Part shown: positions 43,360 through 55,657 of the stretch, in pieces | Layout: the number at the start of each line of letters is the position of its first letter | Numbering within the stretch: the first letter of the stretch is position 1 | Source of the DNA: Roridomyces roridus | Taxonomy: Eukaryota; Basidiomycota; Agaricomycetes; Agaricales; Mycenaceae | Direction of reading: 5' to 3' | DNA length: 64,000 bases | Assembly (NCBI GenBank): GCA_029378245.1 | Contig: JARKIF010000003.1 | Coordinates: 1,364,001-1,428,000 of the forward strand | Program-made: the position numbers and the translations under genes | The notes under the pieces: generated by a model | What the model was told of the DNA's origin: nothing | Seen by the model: the letters and a program-made list of their open reading frames with translations, nothing else | Database searches by the model: none

Positions 43360-45064
43360 ATGCACCCGCGGCCCTTGCCCTCCTTGTTGCTCTTTGCCGC
43401 GCTTCCCGTCGCTGCGTGGTTCGTAGTGCGACCATTCGTCGAACCCGTACCGCTACCTGCACTCTACACCTCTTTCGGCTTCTCCATCTTTGCGCTTCTG
43501 GCAACACTCTACATCATCCCTGCTGTTGGGCCAGCCTTCATTAAAGCGAATCTGAAGGGAATAGATTTGCTCAAGAATGACAAGGTTCCAGTGTAAGCGT
43601 AACCTTTGTGAGGCTGGTGCCTGCTTTAATTCTTTGGTGCAGCCCGGAGAGCCAGGGACTTGTCTGCGCGGCGGTGTATATTCTATTGTTGATTCTCTTC
43701 ATACCATTCGCCTTTTCGGACGCCATATCCAAGGCCGCCGAGAAGACGCACGAAGGAATTTCTGTTATTGAATTTCCGCACCACCAGGTAAGTAATCGTC
43801 TTCTTTCTCTGCCTAGTCTAACCAACCTCCAAAGCTTTCTGTATATCTATCCTCCCTACTCTCCCTCCTAATTGCGACTATGCTGGGCTTTCTGGACGAT
43901 GTGTTTGACATTCGATGGCGGCACAAAATCCCAATACCCATCATCGCGTCTATACCACTCTTGATGGTGTACTACGCTGAACGCGGAAATACTCATGTGG
44001 TTGTGCCGATTCCTTTGCGGTTCATGTTCGGAACTCTCGTCAATCTAGGTCTGTTCTGGTCAACTTGGGTTTCCTCAACTCACGCGTCTGCAGGCCCGTT
44101 ATATTATCTCTACATGGGGCTTTTAAGTACATTCGCTACCAACAGCTTCAACATCCTCGCGGGCATCAATGGCTCGGAAGTCAGCCAAGCGCTCATTATT
44201 GCTCTTTCTGTGATCTTGAATGATCTGCTCTATCTTCCTTGGCCACTCGACTTTAGGATACCGATGCATCTTCTGGGAGGCAGGATGGACGTGGAAGTCG
44301 GCGGCGTGTGGAAGGCTGGGATGGCCTACGGAAGCCAGGAACTCGTCGAGCGGCACCTCTTCAGCTTTGTACTTCATGCTGCCCATGGTAGCAGTGTGTG
44401 CCGGCTTCATGTACCATAACTGGTATGAGATCGTGTCGACGCGTGTGTTTTTCTGATAAACTGCGTATAGGTACCCCGCGAGAGCGTTCCCAGGAGATAC
44501 ACTGTGCTATGTCACGGGTATGGCATTTGCCGTCGTGGGTATTCAGGCGCACTTTTCCAAGACGCTGCTGCTATTCTTCATCCCCCAAATATTCAACTTT
44601 GTGCTTTCCTGCCCGCAACTGTTTGGTCTGGTGCCTTGTCCCCGACATCGTGTTCCGAGGTGAGGCTGGTCATGAGTGTATCTTGGCCCCGGTTGATCCA
44701 TTATAGAATCGACCATGCCACCAACCTTCTCCATCCTTCCAAAGCCCTGTTCATGAAGCCGCCGTCAAGGTTGGCGTCCGTGATTTTGCGGATTTTAGCC
44801 ACTCTGGGCCTGACCGAGTTGACTACGCATCCGACCAACGGGACAATTCTGGAAGCCAATAATCTGACGATCCTGAATTACTTTTTGTTGCGATTGGGTC
44901 CGATGAATGAGAAGAGATTGGTACAGGTGTTAATGTGCTCTCAGGTAATCGTTCTTTCTTGCTTGTTTCTCCGCGTTGACGTCCTTCAGATTGCGGGGAG
45001 TCTCTTTGCATTTACGGTGCGGTATGGACTGGCTGGATTGGTGTACGACGGCAACCGACGATGA
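43360..45064 (+). CDS. ALG7: ALG7, dolichyl-phosphate GlcNAc-1-phosphotransferase, with a frame break
   Basis: A multi-exon gene for the multi-span ER enzyme that transfers GlcNAc-1-phosphate from UDP-GlcNAc to dolichyl phosphate, the first step of N-glycan assembly and the tunicamycin target. Signatures: [124 protein letters not shown] and PQIFNFVLS. At 44370-44374 (AGCTTTGTAC) the frame shifts: HLFS is followed one base out by [10 protein letters not shown]. Removing one T restores family sequence, and no intron fits. The C-terminus LVYDGNRR is intact. I treat the shift as a probable consensus error. Confidence 0.9.
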
Positions 45065-45386
45065 CCGATAAACTCGTGATTGTCGGCGGAAGCGGTTGAC
45101 GTCAATCTCAAGCCAGGTCCTATTGCCGCACCTCGGTTCGCCTGGGTTCGGTGTTTGCGGATGTCCGGGAGGGTGGATGCGGGGTAGATTCAGGGTAGAC
45201 GCGGACATGGGGTTCCGTTGTACAGAGTAGTTTCAAAATGGAGCTCCGTGCAAGCTCCGTTGCAATTTCATTCTACACAAGAGTGACGGAATCAAATGGT
45301 CCTAATTGACAATCACATGTGCCGAAAACGGAAAGGGGCTTTAAATACCTTCAACCCACCAGCATCTCCTCATTCTCCGTCCCGCC
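45065..45386. promoter_or_regulatory. upstream region of isocitrate lyase
   Basis: About 320 bases before the isocitrate lyase start. A GCGGGG motif at 45179-45184 fits the CreA/Mig1 consensus (SYGGRG), which would suit glucose repression of a glyoxylate gene. This is one short match and so only suggestive. No gene is visible. Confidence 0.3.
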
Positions 45387-47187
45387 ATGTCCCAAGAACG
45401 CAAAGCTTTCGCCCAAGAGGTCGCCCAGGTAGAGCAGTGGTGGAAGGTCAGTGCCCGCCGCGTCCGACGCTGCCATACTGACGTCGTGTAGAGCCCTCGT
45501 TTCGCGCGCGTCAAACGCCCGTATACTGCAGCGCAAGTCGTGTCGAAACGTGGTACAATCCCAATCCAGTACCCATCCAACGTCCTGGCCAAGAAACTCT
45601 GGTCGACGTTGACCGAGCATGCTAAACGCGGGACACCCTCGCACACTTATGGAGCGTGAGTCGAACGCGTACATATTTGGGCTCTTTCTAACGACGCACC
45701 CAGTCTGGACCCAGTGCAAGTGACGCAAATGGCCAAGTATCTCGAGACAGTCTATGTCTCCGGCTGGCAGTCGTCCAGCACGGCTTCGAGTACCAATGAA
45801 CCTGGTCCGGATCTCGCAGGTGTGTACCTACTTTAATGCCGCGTCCTTTACTTATTCCTTAGACTACCCATCCAACACGGTGCCTAACAAGGTCGAGCAT
45901 CTGTTCATGGCTCAGCTGTTCCACGATCGGAAACAACGCGCGGCGCGTTCCACTATGTCCGACGCAGAACTCGCCAAGACGCCCTACATCGATTATCTCC
46001 GCCCCTTGGTCGCCGACGCGGACACTGGTCATGGTGGTTTGACCGCCATCATGAAGCTCGCCAAGATGTTTGTCGAGAAGGGAGCAGCGGGTATTCATGT
46101 CGAAGACCAGGCTCCTGGAACCAAGAAGTGCGGCCATATGGCTGGCAAAGTCCTCGTTCCCATCTCAGAGCACATCAACCGGCTTGTGGCGATTCGACTG
46201 CAATTCGATATCATGGGCGTCGACAATCTTGCAATTGCGAGAACCGACTCGGAAGCTGCCACTCTGATCACGTCCAATATCGACGACCGCGACCATCCTT
46301 TCATCCTTGGCTGCACGGATCCCTCTCTTCCTTCACTGAATAGCGCGCTTGTGGAAGCAGAGCGGGCAGGAAAGTCGGGAAGTCAGCTGCAAATGATCGA
46401 AGACCAGTGGCTCCAGGCTGCGAATCTCCAGCTCTTTTCGACGACGCTTGCTACCGCACTCTCCAAGCAGGGTGCCTCGGCTTCCACCGTCGACAAATTC
46501 GTAGCTCGTGTGGCGCATGTGTCGTATCCTTTGGCCGTGTCCATCGCCCAGAAGGAATTCGGGCTCAAGACGGTGCCGCATTGGAACTGGGACAGCCCGA
46601 GGACGCGGGAAGGATACTACCGCTACCAGGGCGGCACCAAGTGTGCGATTACGCGTGCGGTGGCTTTTGCGCCCTACGCGGATTTGTTGTGGATGGAGAC
46701 CAAGTCGCCAATCCTGAAGCAGGCGCAGGAGTTTGCTGCAGGAGTGCACGCCGCGCATCCGGGTCATTGGTTGGCGTACAACCTGAGCCCTTCTTTCAAT
46801 TGGGATGCTGCGGGGCTGGGCGAGCAGGAGATGGCGTCCTATGTCTGGCAACTGGGCAAGCTCGGATTCGTCTGGCAGTTCATTACGGTGAGTAGAACGA
46901 GACGCAGCGGGGCCCGAAACTGACATGGGTTTTAGCTCGGAGGCTTGCACTCGAACGCGTACATTTCGGACCTCTTCGCCAAGGAGTATGCCAAGACGGG
47001 GATGAAGGCCTATGTTGAATTGATTCAGCGCAAGGAGCGTGAGCTTGGGACCGATGTGCTCACGCACCAAAAGTGGAGTGGTGCGGATTACGCCGACAAT
47101 CTCATCAAGACTGTTACTGGTGGAATCTCGTCGACGTCGGCCATGGGCGCGGGTGTCACGGAGGCGCAGTTTGCTGCCAAGTTGTAA
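45387..47187 (+). CDS. ICL1: isocitrate lyase
   Basis: Five exons; introns fall near 45448-45491, 45655-45703, 45821-45863 and 46889-46935. The protein (about 530 residues) cleaves isocitrate to glyoxylate and succinate in the glyoxylate cycle. The catalytic signature KKCGHM with its active-site Cys is present, with [19 protein letters not shown] before it and [20 protein letters not shown] after it. The long eukaryotic insertion ([16 protein letters not shown] to the region before FNWDSP-like [17 protein letters not shown]) is kept. [13 protein letters not shown] and [20 protein letters not shown] close the barrel. The gene looks fully functional. Confidence 0.96.
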
Positions 47188-47383
47188 AATAGCATACAGA
47201 TGTAGATGTATAATTCATGTTGTAATGTCAAGGATTCTGGTCGTTTGGGTGGGAGGCCGGGGGAGCAATGGCAAGCCTCGAGCAGAAGAGAGTGAAGGTT
47301 GGCGTTCGCTGTGATGTGATGGGCTACTACTTACGCGTGCGGCCAAACTCCTATCGACAACATTCCTTTCTTTCTCTCTTACC

Positions 47384-49334
47384 ATGTCATATTCATTCGT
47401 GGTAATGCACGCGGACCCTGAGGCGGCTAAATTGATTGGGCTACCCAAAATTTATGGTACCATCTTCGAAGAACCAAGCGTCAACGAGCTCTCCCAAGAA
47501 CTCATCTCCTCATTTTCTTTCCCCGTTGAAATGCAGGATATCTTATTCTACGAGGTTCGTATACTCCCGAAACATCTCGACAACCCTCGCCGAACATTCT
47601 GCAGTCCCCCGCTCCCCTTCCCCATACATCCTTTCCGACCTTTTGCAATCTTTGTCCGCCATTGATTTTAGCATTCTTGCGCCTCGAAAAGCCCTTGCAC
47701 CCAGAGACTGCAGGCGTTGCGTAGCTTTTTGTAGTGCGTCTTTCTCTTTCATACTTTGGTCTCTAATGCAGCCCGGTCCAGCATTCCCTATTGAACGCCT
47801 CCGAAATTCTCGACGCGTATCGACTCCAACATCAACCGTTGACGGTGAACCCATTCATCATGCCAGAGTTGTTTGCTGCTAATACTTGCATAGCTCGGGA
47901 GGAAGTACTCAAGCAAGCGCGTTCTAGGCAACCCCCACCTGCTGAAGCCGAGAACTCTTCACTTCTGGCCACACAACGATCTACCGTCGCCGATGCACTC
48001 TTTAATGGTCGACCCGCACACTTGATTGGTCCTCCGATCGCAGTCTATACGACGGTCTTCCAATCTTTCCGCGAGGTTTGGGAGCGAGTTGAGCAAGTAG
48101 CAGATTTCACTCCGGAAGAGCTACAAAATGCCGTTGAAATCTGCGAGACTTCCACTGCCTACTACCACGATGAGCTTGCGAGGTTGGTGGACGTTCAAGA
48201 GCTGTGGGACGAGGCAGTCCACCCTACTTTTCTCCGACCATGGTTGATCGTTTACTCCAAAGAGCATTATGCCAAGCCTGTCGGCGCTGCCCTAGACGAG
48301 CATATTTCTGGGCTAGGTTTTCCCATTAACGGTATTCAAGAATTGAAAAACGGCGTGGGGGAAGGCGGCTCTGATGCTTTCGACCAAGCTGCGTGTGATT
48401 ATAGGGCTCACCTCACCAGTGAAGCGGTATGTTTTCTCATATACATCATTCCAAATCTGACGCAAATTAGGGCTCACGTTTGAGTCAATTTTGCTGTCTT
48501 CCATCGTTTCTAGTCGGCATTCAAGGGTCCTATATCTGTGTTGGTGGCGCAATCTTCACGGAAAGGATCGTCGTGGAACGCTTCACAGATTATGTATTCC
48601 TCGGTACCCATCTCTATAGCTGCAACAACAGCAGTCTCGATAAAGGCATACTGCGCGTAGCGAAACTGCTCAAAGCGATCAAAACAGGGCTGAATAGCGT
48701 CTCGGAATTTTGGAGTCAAATTCCCAAATCACCTCCTTCCAAATCCCTTGCGCAACTCTTGCTTCCGTGTCGGCCACACTTGCAATCCGTCATGATCAAC
48801 GAAACTCGCCATTCCATCTCCTACATCCGAAAAATCGACCCCTCAAAGACTGTTTTTGAAGCAAAACTGTCAACACCCGAGGCTGAGCCCGTGGCCATGA
48901 TTGTCAAGTTCACGGCAAAGTATTCCGCACAAGCCCACCGGTGTCTATCGGAACTTTCGCCGCCACTGGCACCGGCTTTGTACTACTGCCAACGCCATCC
49001 AGAGTATGACTGCTTTGTGATTATCATGGCAGTAGCACCCGGTAGCTCGCCCAGCTCCGGACCATTGCAAGAGCAGACTTTGCGGCATCTTCGCGTCGGT
49101 CTGGAGACCTTGCACACGCAGAATCTAGTGTTTGGAGACCTCCGCAGACCGAATATCCTAGTTGACAACGGTTTAGTCAGCCTGATTGACTTTGACTGGA
49201 GTGGACAGGCAGGCAAAGCACACTACCCGGTCACGATCAACCTGAGCGGCGAAGAGTGGGCTGAAGGGGTCGTTCGAGGGGGAGAAATCAAGAAGGAACA
49301 CGATTTGGAAATGCTACAGAAACTGATGGTATAG
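47384..49334 (+). CDS. divergent protein-kinase-like protein of agaric type
   Basis: Four or more exons. Early exons (47384-47554 and two further small pieces before 47790) are tentative. Then ASEILDAYRLQHQPLTVNPF, SEAGSRLSQF (splice 48427-48470), VGIQGSYICVGGAIFTERIV and a C-terminal kinase-like lobe. There AKLSTPEAEPVAMIVKFTAK contains a candidate ATP-binding Lys, NLVFGDLRRPNILVD stands in place of HRDxxxxN, and LIDFDWSG stands in place of DFG. The pattern GDLRxPNIL...DFDW...YP with KKEHDLEML at the end is frequent in agaricomycete proteins of unknown function. Kinase activity is doubtful; a substrate is unknown. Confidence 0.7.
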
Positions 49335-49377
49335 GTTAAAGATCCTTCATAATCGTACATGTACATTCAAATCCTCG

Positions 49378-51719
49378 TTAAATACAAACATTCTCAGCCT
49401 CGGTCATCTTCAGCCACATGCCGCCCTCAGAGTACATCGTCAGATGCATCTTGGGCCTAAACTGGTCCTCCCCTTTGCGTCCCTCAAACTCCTTCCACTC
49501 CGGCGGAGGCCGCGCCTCCGGAGGGAACGCTTCCGTGTCCAGGGTGAACGAGGAGAAGCTCTGGAGCAGCCGAATGAGGATGAAGGACATTTCGTTGTAC
49601 GCAAACTGGAGAGACGTCAAATTATGCACCCTCTGTAAAAAGAAAATGCATGTACCTGTTGTCCCAAGCAGATACGAGGTCCTGCATTGAACCTGAGACG
49701 ACACAGATGAGTGGTTTTCGCGCCATTTGGAGAGAGTGGACGCACGGAAGGAACTGGAACGAGTTGTTCACGACAAGTTTGACACGGTGGTCGAGCCATC
49801 GGTCGGGATCAAATATTTCCGCGTCGGGACCCCACAAATCCTTGCGCCGATGCATCAGCAGCACAGAGTAAGGGACCCTTGAATTTCATTGAATGGAGCT
49901 CGAGCCGATGCCAGAAAAGTACATACTGGGTGCCGGCCGGAATGTAGATGGGCTTTTCGCTGGGGTCTGGCGACGGCCATGTCGTACTTTCGATACATTC
50001 CCTGTGAAAATGGGTCAGAATATGGATACCCATGAATCAAGAGTCCGTTACCTGACGTTGAAAGGCCTGGATGGTGTCAGCTTTGGGCAAAATATTTGGT
50101 GAATAGTCCTTACACGGAGGGGTATAGTCTCATCGCCTCTGCGCAACATGAGTTAGTGGTATTCGCACAATCAGGGATCGACCAACCGTTGATAACAGCA
50201 CGGAGCAATTTCATTTCCCTGATATCGTCGTATGTCGGACGGCGGCTCGGTCCCACGTGTTTGAGGATTTCTTCACGCAAGCGAACAGTGACCTTGGGAT
50301 ACATGGCGAGGAAATACACAATCACGGTGACCGTCCATTGCGTGGTGTCCTTGCCCGCCAGCAAAATGTTGAGTGCTTCATCCTTGAGAACCTTTGGGTC
50401 GGATGTCATATTCAGCAACTCGTCAAGCAGAGTTGCGCCCTCGGTAATGCCGTTCTCATCCTTCTCGCGAACTTGGCCAAGAGAGTCGGCCAATTTCTTC
50501 TTCTCGACAGCCTCGTGGATGATGGGGTCGATGTAGGAGCTGACAGTTTGCATCGGGTCGATGGTCCTGTCGTACCAGAATTCGGTAAACGGCCACGCCC
50601 ATCCGATGCGTGCCCGGTTGCAAATGTGCAGCATCGACTCGTTGAAAGCGGCAGAAAACGCTGTGGCGATTCGTGCGTTCGCAGAGTCCGCCTCGGTGGT
50701 GGCGAACGCGTTGTGCGGGAAAGGAAGACTCGCATGAAGACTCTTGAGGCTAGTCCCAAAAAGAAACTCGGTCGCAGAGTCCATCGTAAACCGGCCTATG
50801 AGATCCTGAAACAACCGTCACAAACCAGCACACCAAGGAATCAAGAGACTGAAAAACCTGGAAATCAATCGCATGACCTGTTTTCATTCGAGTTCTCAGC
50901 AGCCCAATGAGAATGTCCGCGTGTCGGTCAAAAGTCTCAAAATGGCTAACGCGATCCCGGTTAAAGAACGGGCGGGTCATGGAACGATGGAATTTCCACA
51001 TGTCCCCTGGTCAAGACTTCAGATAGAGCAAAAAGAATGCGCCGAGTATACCATCAGAGTTGAATACACCCGTCTAGATCAGGGCACGATCAGCGACAGG
51101 CAGGTACGAGAAAAAGTTAATTACGGACCCCTAGCACAGAGCTCATTCCATGGCGGAATCGTTCGCCTGTAGAAACGCGTCAAGATTTGGTCGCAACTCG
51201 TGCTGGAAAGCATACCCTTGACATAATTGTTGAAATCCGTGGAAAGAATAAGTTTAATGTGTTCCGGGCATGTTGTTAGAATGATGTCCTCCCATAGAGG
51301 CCGGACGTTGACCACTGGACCTTCGGCAGCGAGAACGTCACTGAGTCCGTCGCCTAGGAGGGAATCAGCAAAGGAGAGTCGAGAGTACTGTCTACTGCAC
51401 CTGGGTACCCAAATTTCCAAATCGCCTGCATCCTATACAGTAAATCGAGATTTCCCGGCAACTTTCCCGTGTGGGACGTGGGGGCAAGGCGGGCACCCAT
51501 AGCCGCGGCATCACGGCTGTCCTTAAGGTAGCGAAGAGAGATGCGCAGCGCTGCACCCAGAGGAATGCCGATTACGGAGCCCACGACGAGCAGCCATGTC
51601 GGAATCAGGATACCGTATGTTGCCAAAGTGAGCTGGCGGACGGCTGATGTAATGCAGGTGGCGGGAACGACAACGAAGAGGAGATTCTTCGTTAGGTGAA
51701 ATAGTCCAGGAGCAATCAT
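49378..51719 (-). CDS. cytochrome P450 monooxygenase
   Basis: A gene of many exons, about 600 residues. An N-terminal anchor ([20 protein letters not shown]) fits an ER enzyme. Later elements: [20 protein letters not shown] (C-helix region), [20 protein letters not shown] (I-helix oxygen-binding motif AGKDTT), ExxR as [44 protein letters not shown] and the haem loop [17 protein letters not shown], whose Cys ligates the haem. It resembles the CYP63-like group of wood-decay basidiomycetes, but a subfamily cannot be set by eye. No neighbouring biosynthetic genes suggest a pathway. Confidence 0.9.
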
Positions 51720-52214
51720 GGGTGGATGAGAGAGAAAGAGGAGGTACTTACTCCAGTCTGGGACTAAGACAGATTGGCGCGACCCCACCTGATCATGGTA
51801 CAACTGCTTCCGTAGATGGCCCCTTTTCACGTGCGAACTGGAATATTCGTGAGCGTCGGTGCGAAGTCGTTCTTGAGATTGGACGCGGAAAGACGCGGAA
51901 GGTGACGCAAAAATATTGTAATGGGAGAATGGGGAAGAGGAGAGTCTACACTGTAACTTCGGATCACTTTCGCATACATATCGAGGATAATCGATAATCG
52001 ACTCCGTAGCGAACAGTCGATAAAGCAAAATTGAGCTCTTGGACCCTTTCGGCGCCCGGTCCTTGTTAAATGCGTAGTTAGGACGCGTCGAGAAAGCAAT
52101 TCGATTTCATTGATCTGCACGTTACCGTTTGCCACCATCACCTGTATATCGACGACATCTCCCCACTCAAAGAGGAGATACTACAGTCTGACTGCGGGAG
52201 ACTAACCACCCTCC
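51720..52214. other. divergent promoter region, nothing else recognised
   Basis: About 495 bases between the P450 start and the capping-protein start. It holds both promoters. Frames here are short and unconvincing. No repeat or RNA gene was seen. Confidence 0.45.
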
Positions 52215-53391
52215 ATGAACCCATCCGAGCGCATTGACGCAGCCTGCAGCTTTCTCCTCCAGTCCCCGCCTGGCGAGATCAACGATGTCCTCAACGGTGG
52301 GCGTCCCCACTAGCGCGTCTCCCTGTCCTGCTCAAACCCCGGCTAGATGTACGCAACATCATATCGGATGACGACTCCCTTCACGAGGGCGTGCTGCCTG
52401 CCCTCAAGGAATACAATTTAACCCAGTTCATGACCGTCGATGTCCCTGGAAGCGACCATCAGGCGCGTTCTCATCTCTCGCCCAATAACTGAGTTTCAGA
52501 ATCCGAATAGGCGATCATTAGCGAGGCTGCGCGCGTTGCTGCGACACAAGAGGGCCAGGAGCGATTCATAGATCCTCGCTCAAAGACGAGCTTCTTATTC
52601 GACCACCTCAGTCTGGAAGCGTCTGATTCACAACCTGCGGAGCCCGACGCCGACTCTGAGCCTTTTCGGTGCTTATGGTCCCTTTCTCGGTTGCAACACG
52701 CTCTGAATGTCGTTTCGCAGAGCTGCGCTCGAGAAGGCTGCATTGACGTATCTATCCGCCCACTTTCACGATGGTGTCGCAGCCGTATTCGCCGCAAAGG
52801 ATTCAACGAACAAGTTTACACTCCAGGTTGTGGCCAACAAGTACAACCCCGCGAATTACTGGTGAGGGTGCTTGTCAATTCCATACTTGAAGATTTACGC
52901 CGTTGCCTAGGGCTGGGAGATGGCGTTCAGAGTATACGATCGATCTGAACGAAAACACTGTCCGAGGCAAAATCCTGGTCAATGTACATTATTACGAGCA
53001 AGGCAATGTGCGTGTCTGCTTTGTCTGTCTGAATGGCCCTAATTTATTCGCAGGTCCAACTTTCCACAAGCCACAATGTATCCCTATCGCTTCCTACGGC
53101 CGTAGTAACCGCTTCGCCGAGTGCATCTACATCGAAAATCCTCGCACTGATCGAAGATGAGGAGGGGAAATACCAGACCTCATTAAACGACACGTACCAG
53201 GAGATGGGAGAGAAGACATTCAAGGGTCTCCGGCGTGCGTTGCCAGTAACGAAGCAAAAGATCGATTGGGATAGGGTCTGGTCGCATCCATTCATCTGTT
53301 GCTTTCCATCTAATACATCCCCTAGGCTCTCGGGCCGTATAAACTCGGGCAAGAACTCGCGTCGAGTAAGGGAATGTTCGGAAACTCATAA
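52215..53391 (+). CDS. CAP1: F-actin-capping protein subunit alpha
   Basis: Seven exons, about 300 residues. It starts MNPSERIDAACSFLLQSPPG. Then follow IISDDDSLHEGVLPALKEYN, TQFMTVDVPGSDHQ, KTSFLFDHLSLEASDSQ, KYNPANYWAGRWRSEYTIDL, TVRGKILVNVHYYEQGNVQL, TSHNVSLSLP and, at the end, LRRALPVTKQKIDWDR and LGPYKLGQELAS. With the beta subunit it caps filament barbed ends. The intron 52463-52510 begins with GC: only that splice joins SDHQ to AIISEAARV without a stop. The last intron (about 53279-53326) gives the conserved C-terminus. Confidence 0.94.
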
Positions 53392-53522
53392 TGTATCAAC
53401 AACTTGACAATGTAAACGCCTCTGGAACACACGACTGCAAGAAAGCATAACGCACGACGGCGTCCAATGAACGTGTTAAAATATCCAAAGTGTACATGAC
53501 GCTCTTCATCCAAATAAAAAAT

Positions 53523-54245
53523 CTAGGCCCCTGTAGACACGGGCGCGGAGCGAGGCGTGCGCTCCGTATACTGGCTCTCGCTGTCTCTCTGCTGAGGTAC
53601 CCACTGGCCGTGCAACGGCTCCAACAAAGCGTTGTTTGCGAGGATGAAGGTCAAACTGACGGCAAAATTGAAGGTGACTGAAATCCAGCAGAGCCAGGAA
53701 AAAGCGACTATCGCAGAGAGTATGCGACAGGCAGAAAACTCCTGGCAGAAGCCTAGGTTCCCCCAAAACGACTATACGAGGTCTGAGTTGGGATGCAAGT
53801 AATGGACGATGCACACACCGTTGCGATTGCGCTTCCAACAATCCAGAACATCCAGACGACAAATAACCCTACAAGTTCTCCGCGGAACGTGGAGACGAGA
53901 TTATTGTCCACACGACGATAAATGGTGCGAATGACATAGACTCCCCATGCCATGGAAAGCATAGTTGTAACCAAGAGCTCCACGATGTCGGGGTCTACCT
54001 CGAGTTGAGAGAGTCGCCATTTGTACGAGAACCTCGGGCCTACCGTAGAAATCTCTGCCTCTGTTCAAAGGGTCTCCCCGAGGGAGATGGTTGGTATACG
54101 CGAGTCTGGCAATTGTAAGGCAGAAGAGGATGAATGAAAACAGAACCTGGGTCTACTGTGAGCGCAGTCTAGCAACACCGGGCAAGACGACACGCACCAA
54201 GATGGCATAGGATGCAATCCTAAGGGTCGGCAAGTCGAACGCCAT
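53523..54245 (-). CDS. small four-helix membrane protein, MARVEL-like
   Basis: About 190 residues in four exons. It starts MAFDLPTLRIASYAIL, then VLFSFILFCLTIARLAY. ELLVTTMLSMAWGVYVIRTI, GLFVVWMFWIVGSAIATV and AFSWLCWISVTFNFAVSLTF form the other helices. A short Gln/Arg/Ser tail ends in PVSTGA. Four helices with a small cytosolic C-terminus fit the MARVEL fold of membrane-organising proteins, but the call is structural, not motif based. The exon junction between about 54035 and 54000 is uncertain. It is read in the same direction as ARL8, starting about 200 bases beyond that gene's stop. Confidence 0.6.
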
Positions 54246-54447
54246 GGTCCGCGTCAACGCAGAAAGAAGGAAGTGAACGTGGGAACGGCAACTGAAGGGC
54301 CATTAATCGCGTGGCGACGCGTCTCGGCGCGGTCACTAAGTCACATCACACCCATCTTAGGGCAGCTTAAGGCCTAAAGGGGTTCGTAGATTACATCCAT
54401 CCAATACAATATCCGTGCAAGTACCAAGGGAAGGAGAGGTTAAAAGG

Positions 54448-55580
54448 CTAGTGACTTCGTCCTGCCAACCACTGCAGAACAATGTCGAGATTGTGCTGGC
54501 TCTTCATCGAACACTGAAATATCAAGGTCAAGGTCATCGTCAACGAGGCACGAGATGGTCGACAGACCGAGTAACACTGTGATACACCCGTTAGATGGAA
54601 GATGAAGGTAACAAGAATACGCACCGAAACAGGTCTGTCGCTGATCTTGTCCAATTGTCTGAAAGAGCCCGGTCAATATAAGAAAGAAATGGATAAACGG
54701 GAGACGAACAGGTCCCGGATGAGATCCTTTACGGGGACATGACCCTCCAAGTCGTTCTTGTTTCCAAGCTGGTCAGCAGGTCAGCATAAAATGGTTGGAA
54801 ATATGGAAGCAGAACTGACGACCAGAAGAGGCACGCCTATGAGAGCGGGTTGCCCCAGTAATTGGTGAAGTTCAAAGCGCGCCGTGTTGAATTTCTCGGG
54901 CTTCAAAAGAGTCAGCATATGGTACCGCGCCGAGGGAGTGCCTACATCTGCCGAGTCAATGATGAAGCTGTATTGCCAAGTCAGTGCCGGAGAGGACCAA
55001 ACTGAAACGACCTGACACTATCGCGTCCACTCCATGACAATACCGCTCCCACATGGAACGGAATTTGGGTTGGCCTGAGTATGGGTTAGGAAGAGACGCG
55101 CAAAATTATAATGACGGACCAGCAACATCCCATATTTTCAGCGTTACATTGCCCTTCCGCACCTATCCTTCATGAGCGTCCATGTCCTTGCTTGGCTGGA
55201 ACTAAGAACCTTGCGGAATATAAACCCGACTGTGGGCACAACGTCCTCACTCCACTGTTGAAACTGTAAACTCGAGTCGAACGGATAGAAGGAGCGTTTG
55301 ACTTGGCCGGAACCGATGACGTTTACAAACGAGGTCTTCCCCGAGGCCTGGGGAGGGATTGAGCAAAGGACTCCAAGCTGCAAGGGTTAGATGTACTTGG
55401 AGGCCGACAATGGCTGTCGCGCGGTTGTCATAAGCTGCTTTCGCGTAATGAAGTCACGGACCAATTTCGGCGGTTTTAGACAGGAAGAAACTGGTGAAAT
55501 TGTGGTCAGCGAGAACGAGCGAAAGGCCATTGAGCTTACCTGGCAAACCATTGGAACAGGTTGGAAAAGAAACTGGCCAT
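54448..55580 (-). CDS. ARL8: ARF-like small GTPase ARL8
   Basis: Many small exons. The N-terminus MASFFSNLFQWFASFFLSKT forms the amphipathic membrane helix; splices then give AEIAIVGLQASGKTSFVNVI (P-loop), [39 protein letters not shown] (switch II) and ERYCHGVDAI, then FELHQLLGQPALIGVPLLV, LGNKNDLEG (guanine-specificity NKxD) and the C-terminal HNLDIVLQWLAG. ARL8 links lysosomes or vacuoles to microtubule motors. The first intron (about 55488-55536) and second (near 55414-55461) were chosen because they alone restore this order. Head to head with PET127 at 77 bases. Confidence 0.9.
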
Positions 55581-55657
55581 GGAGGGAGAAGCAAGTGAAA
55601 TGTGCCTCACGTGCCCCGGTGCCATCAATCCCGTCTTGTCTTTTCGCGGACGCGTCG

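Noticed and set aside
49378..51719. Secondary-metabolite gene cluster around the P450
   Set aside because: Neighbours are a kinase-like protein, capping protein, a membrane protein and ARL8; no synthase, transporter or cluster regulator is adjacent.
55391..55657. Upstream in-frame extension of PET127
   Set aside because: The same bases carry the first two exons of ARL8 on the other strand, with strong conservation; the extension has no PET127-like sequence.
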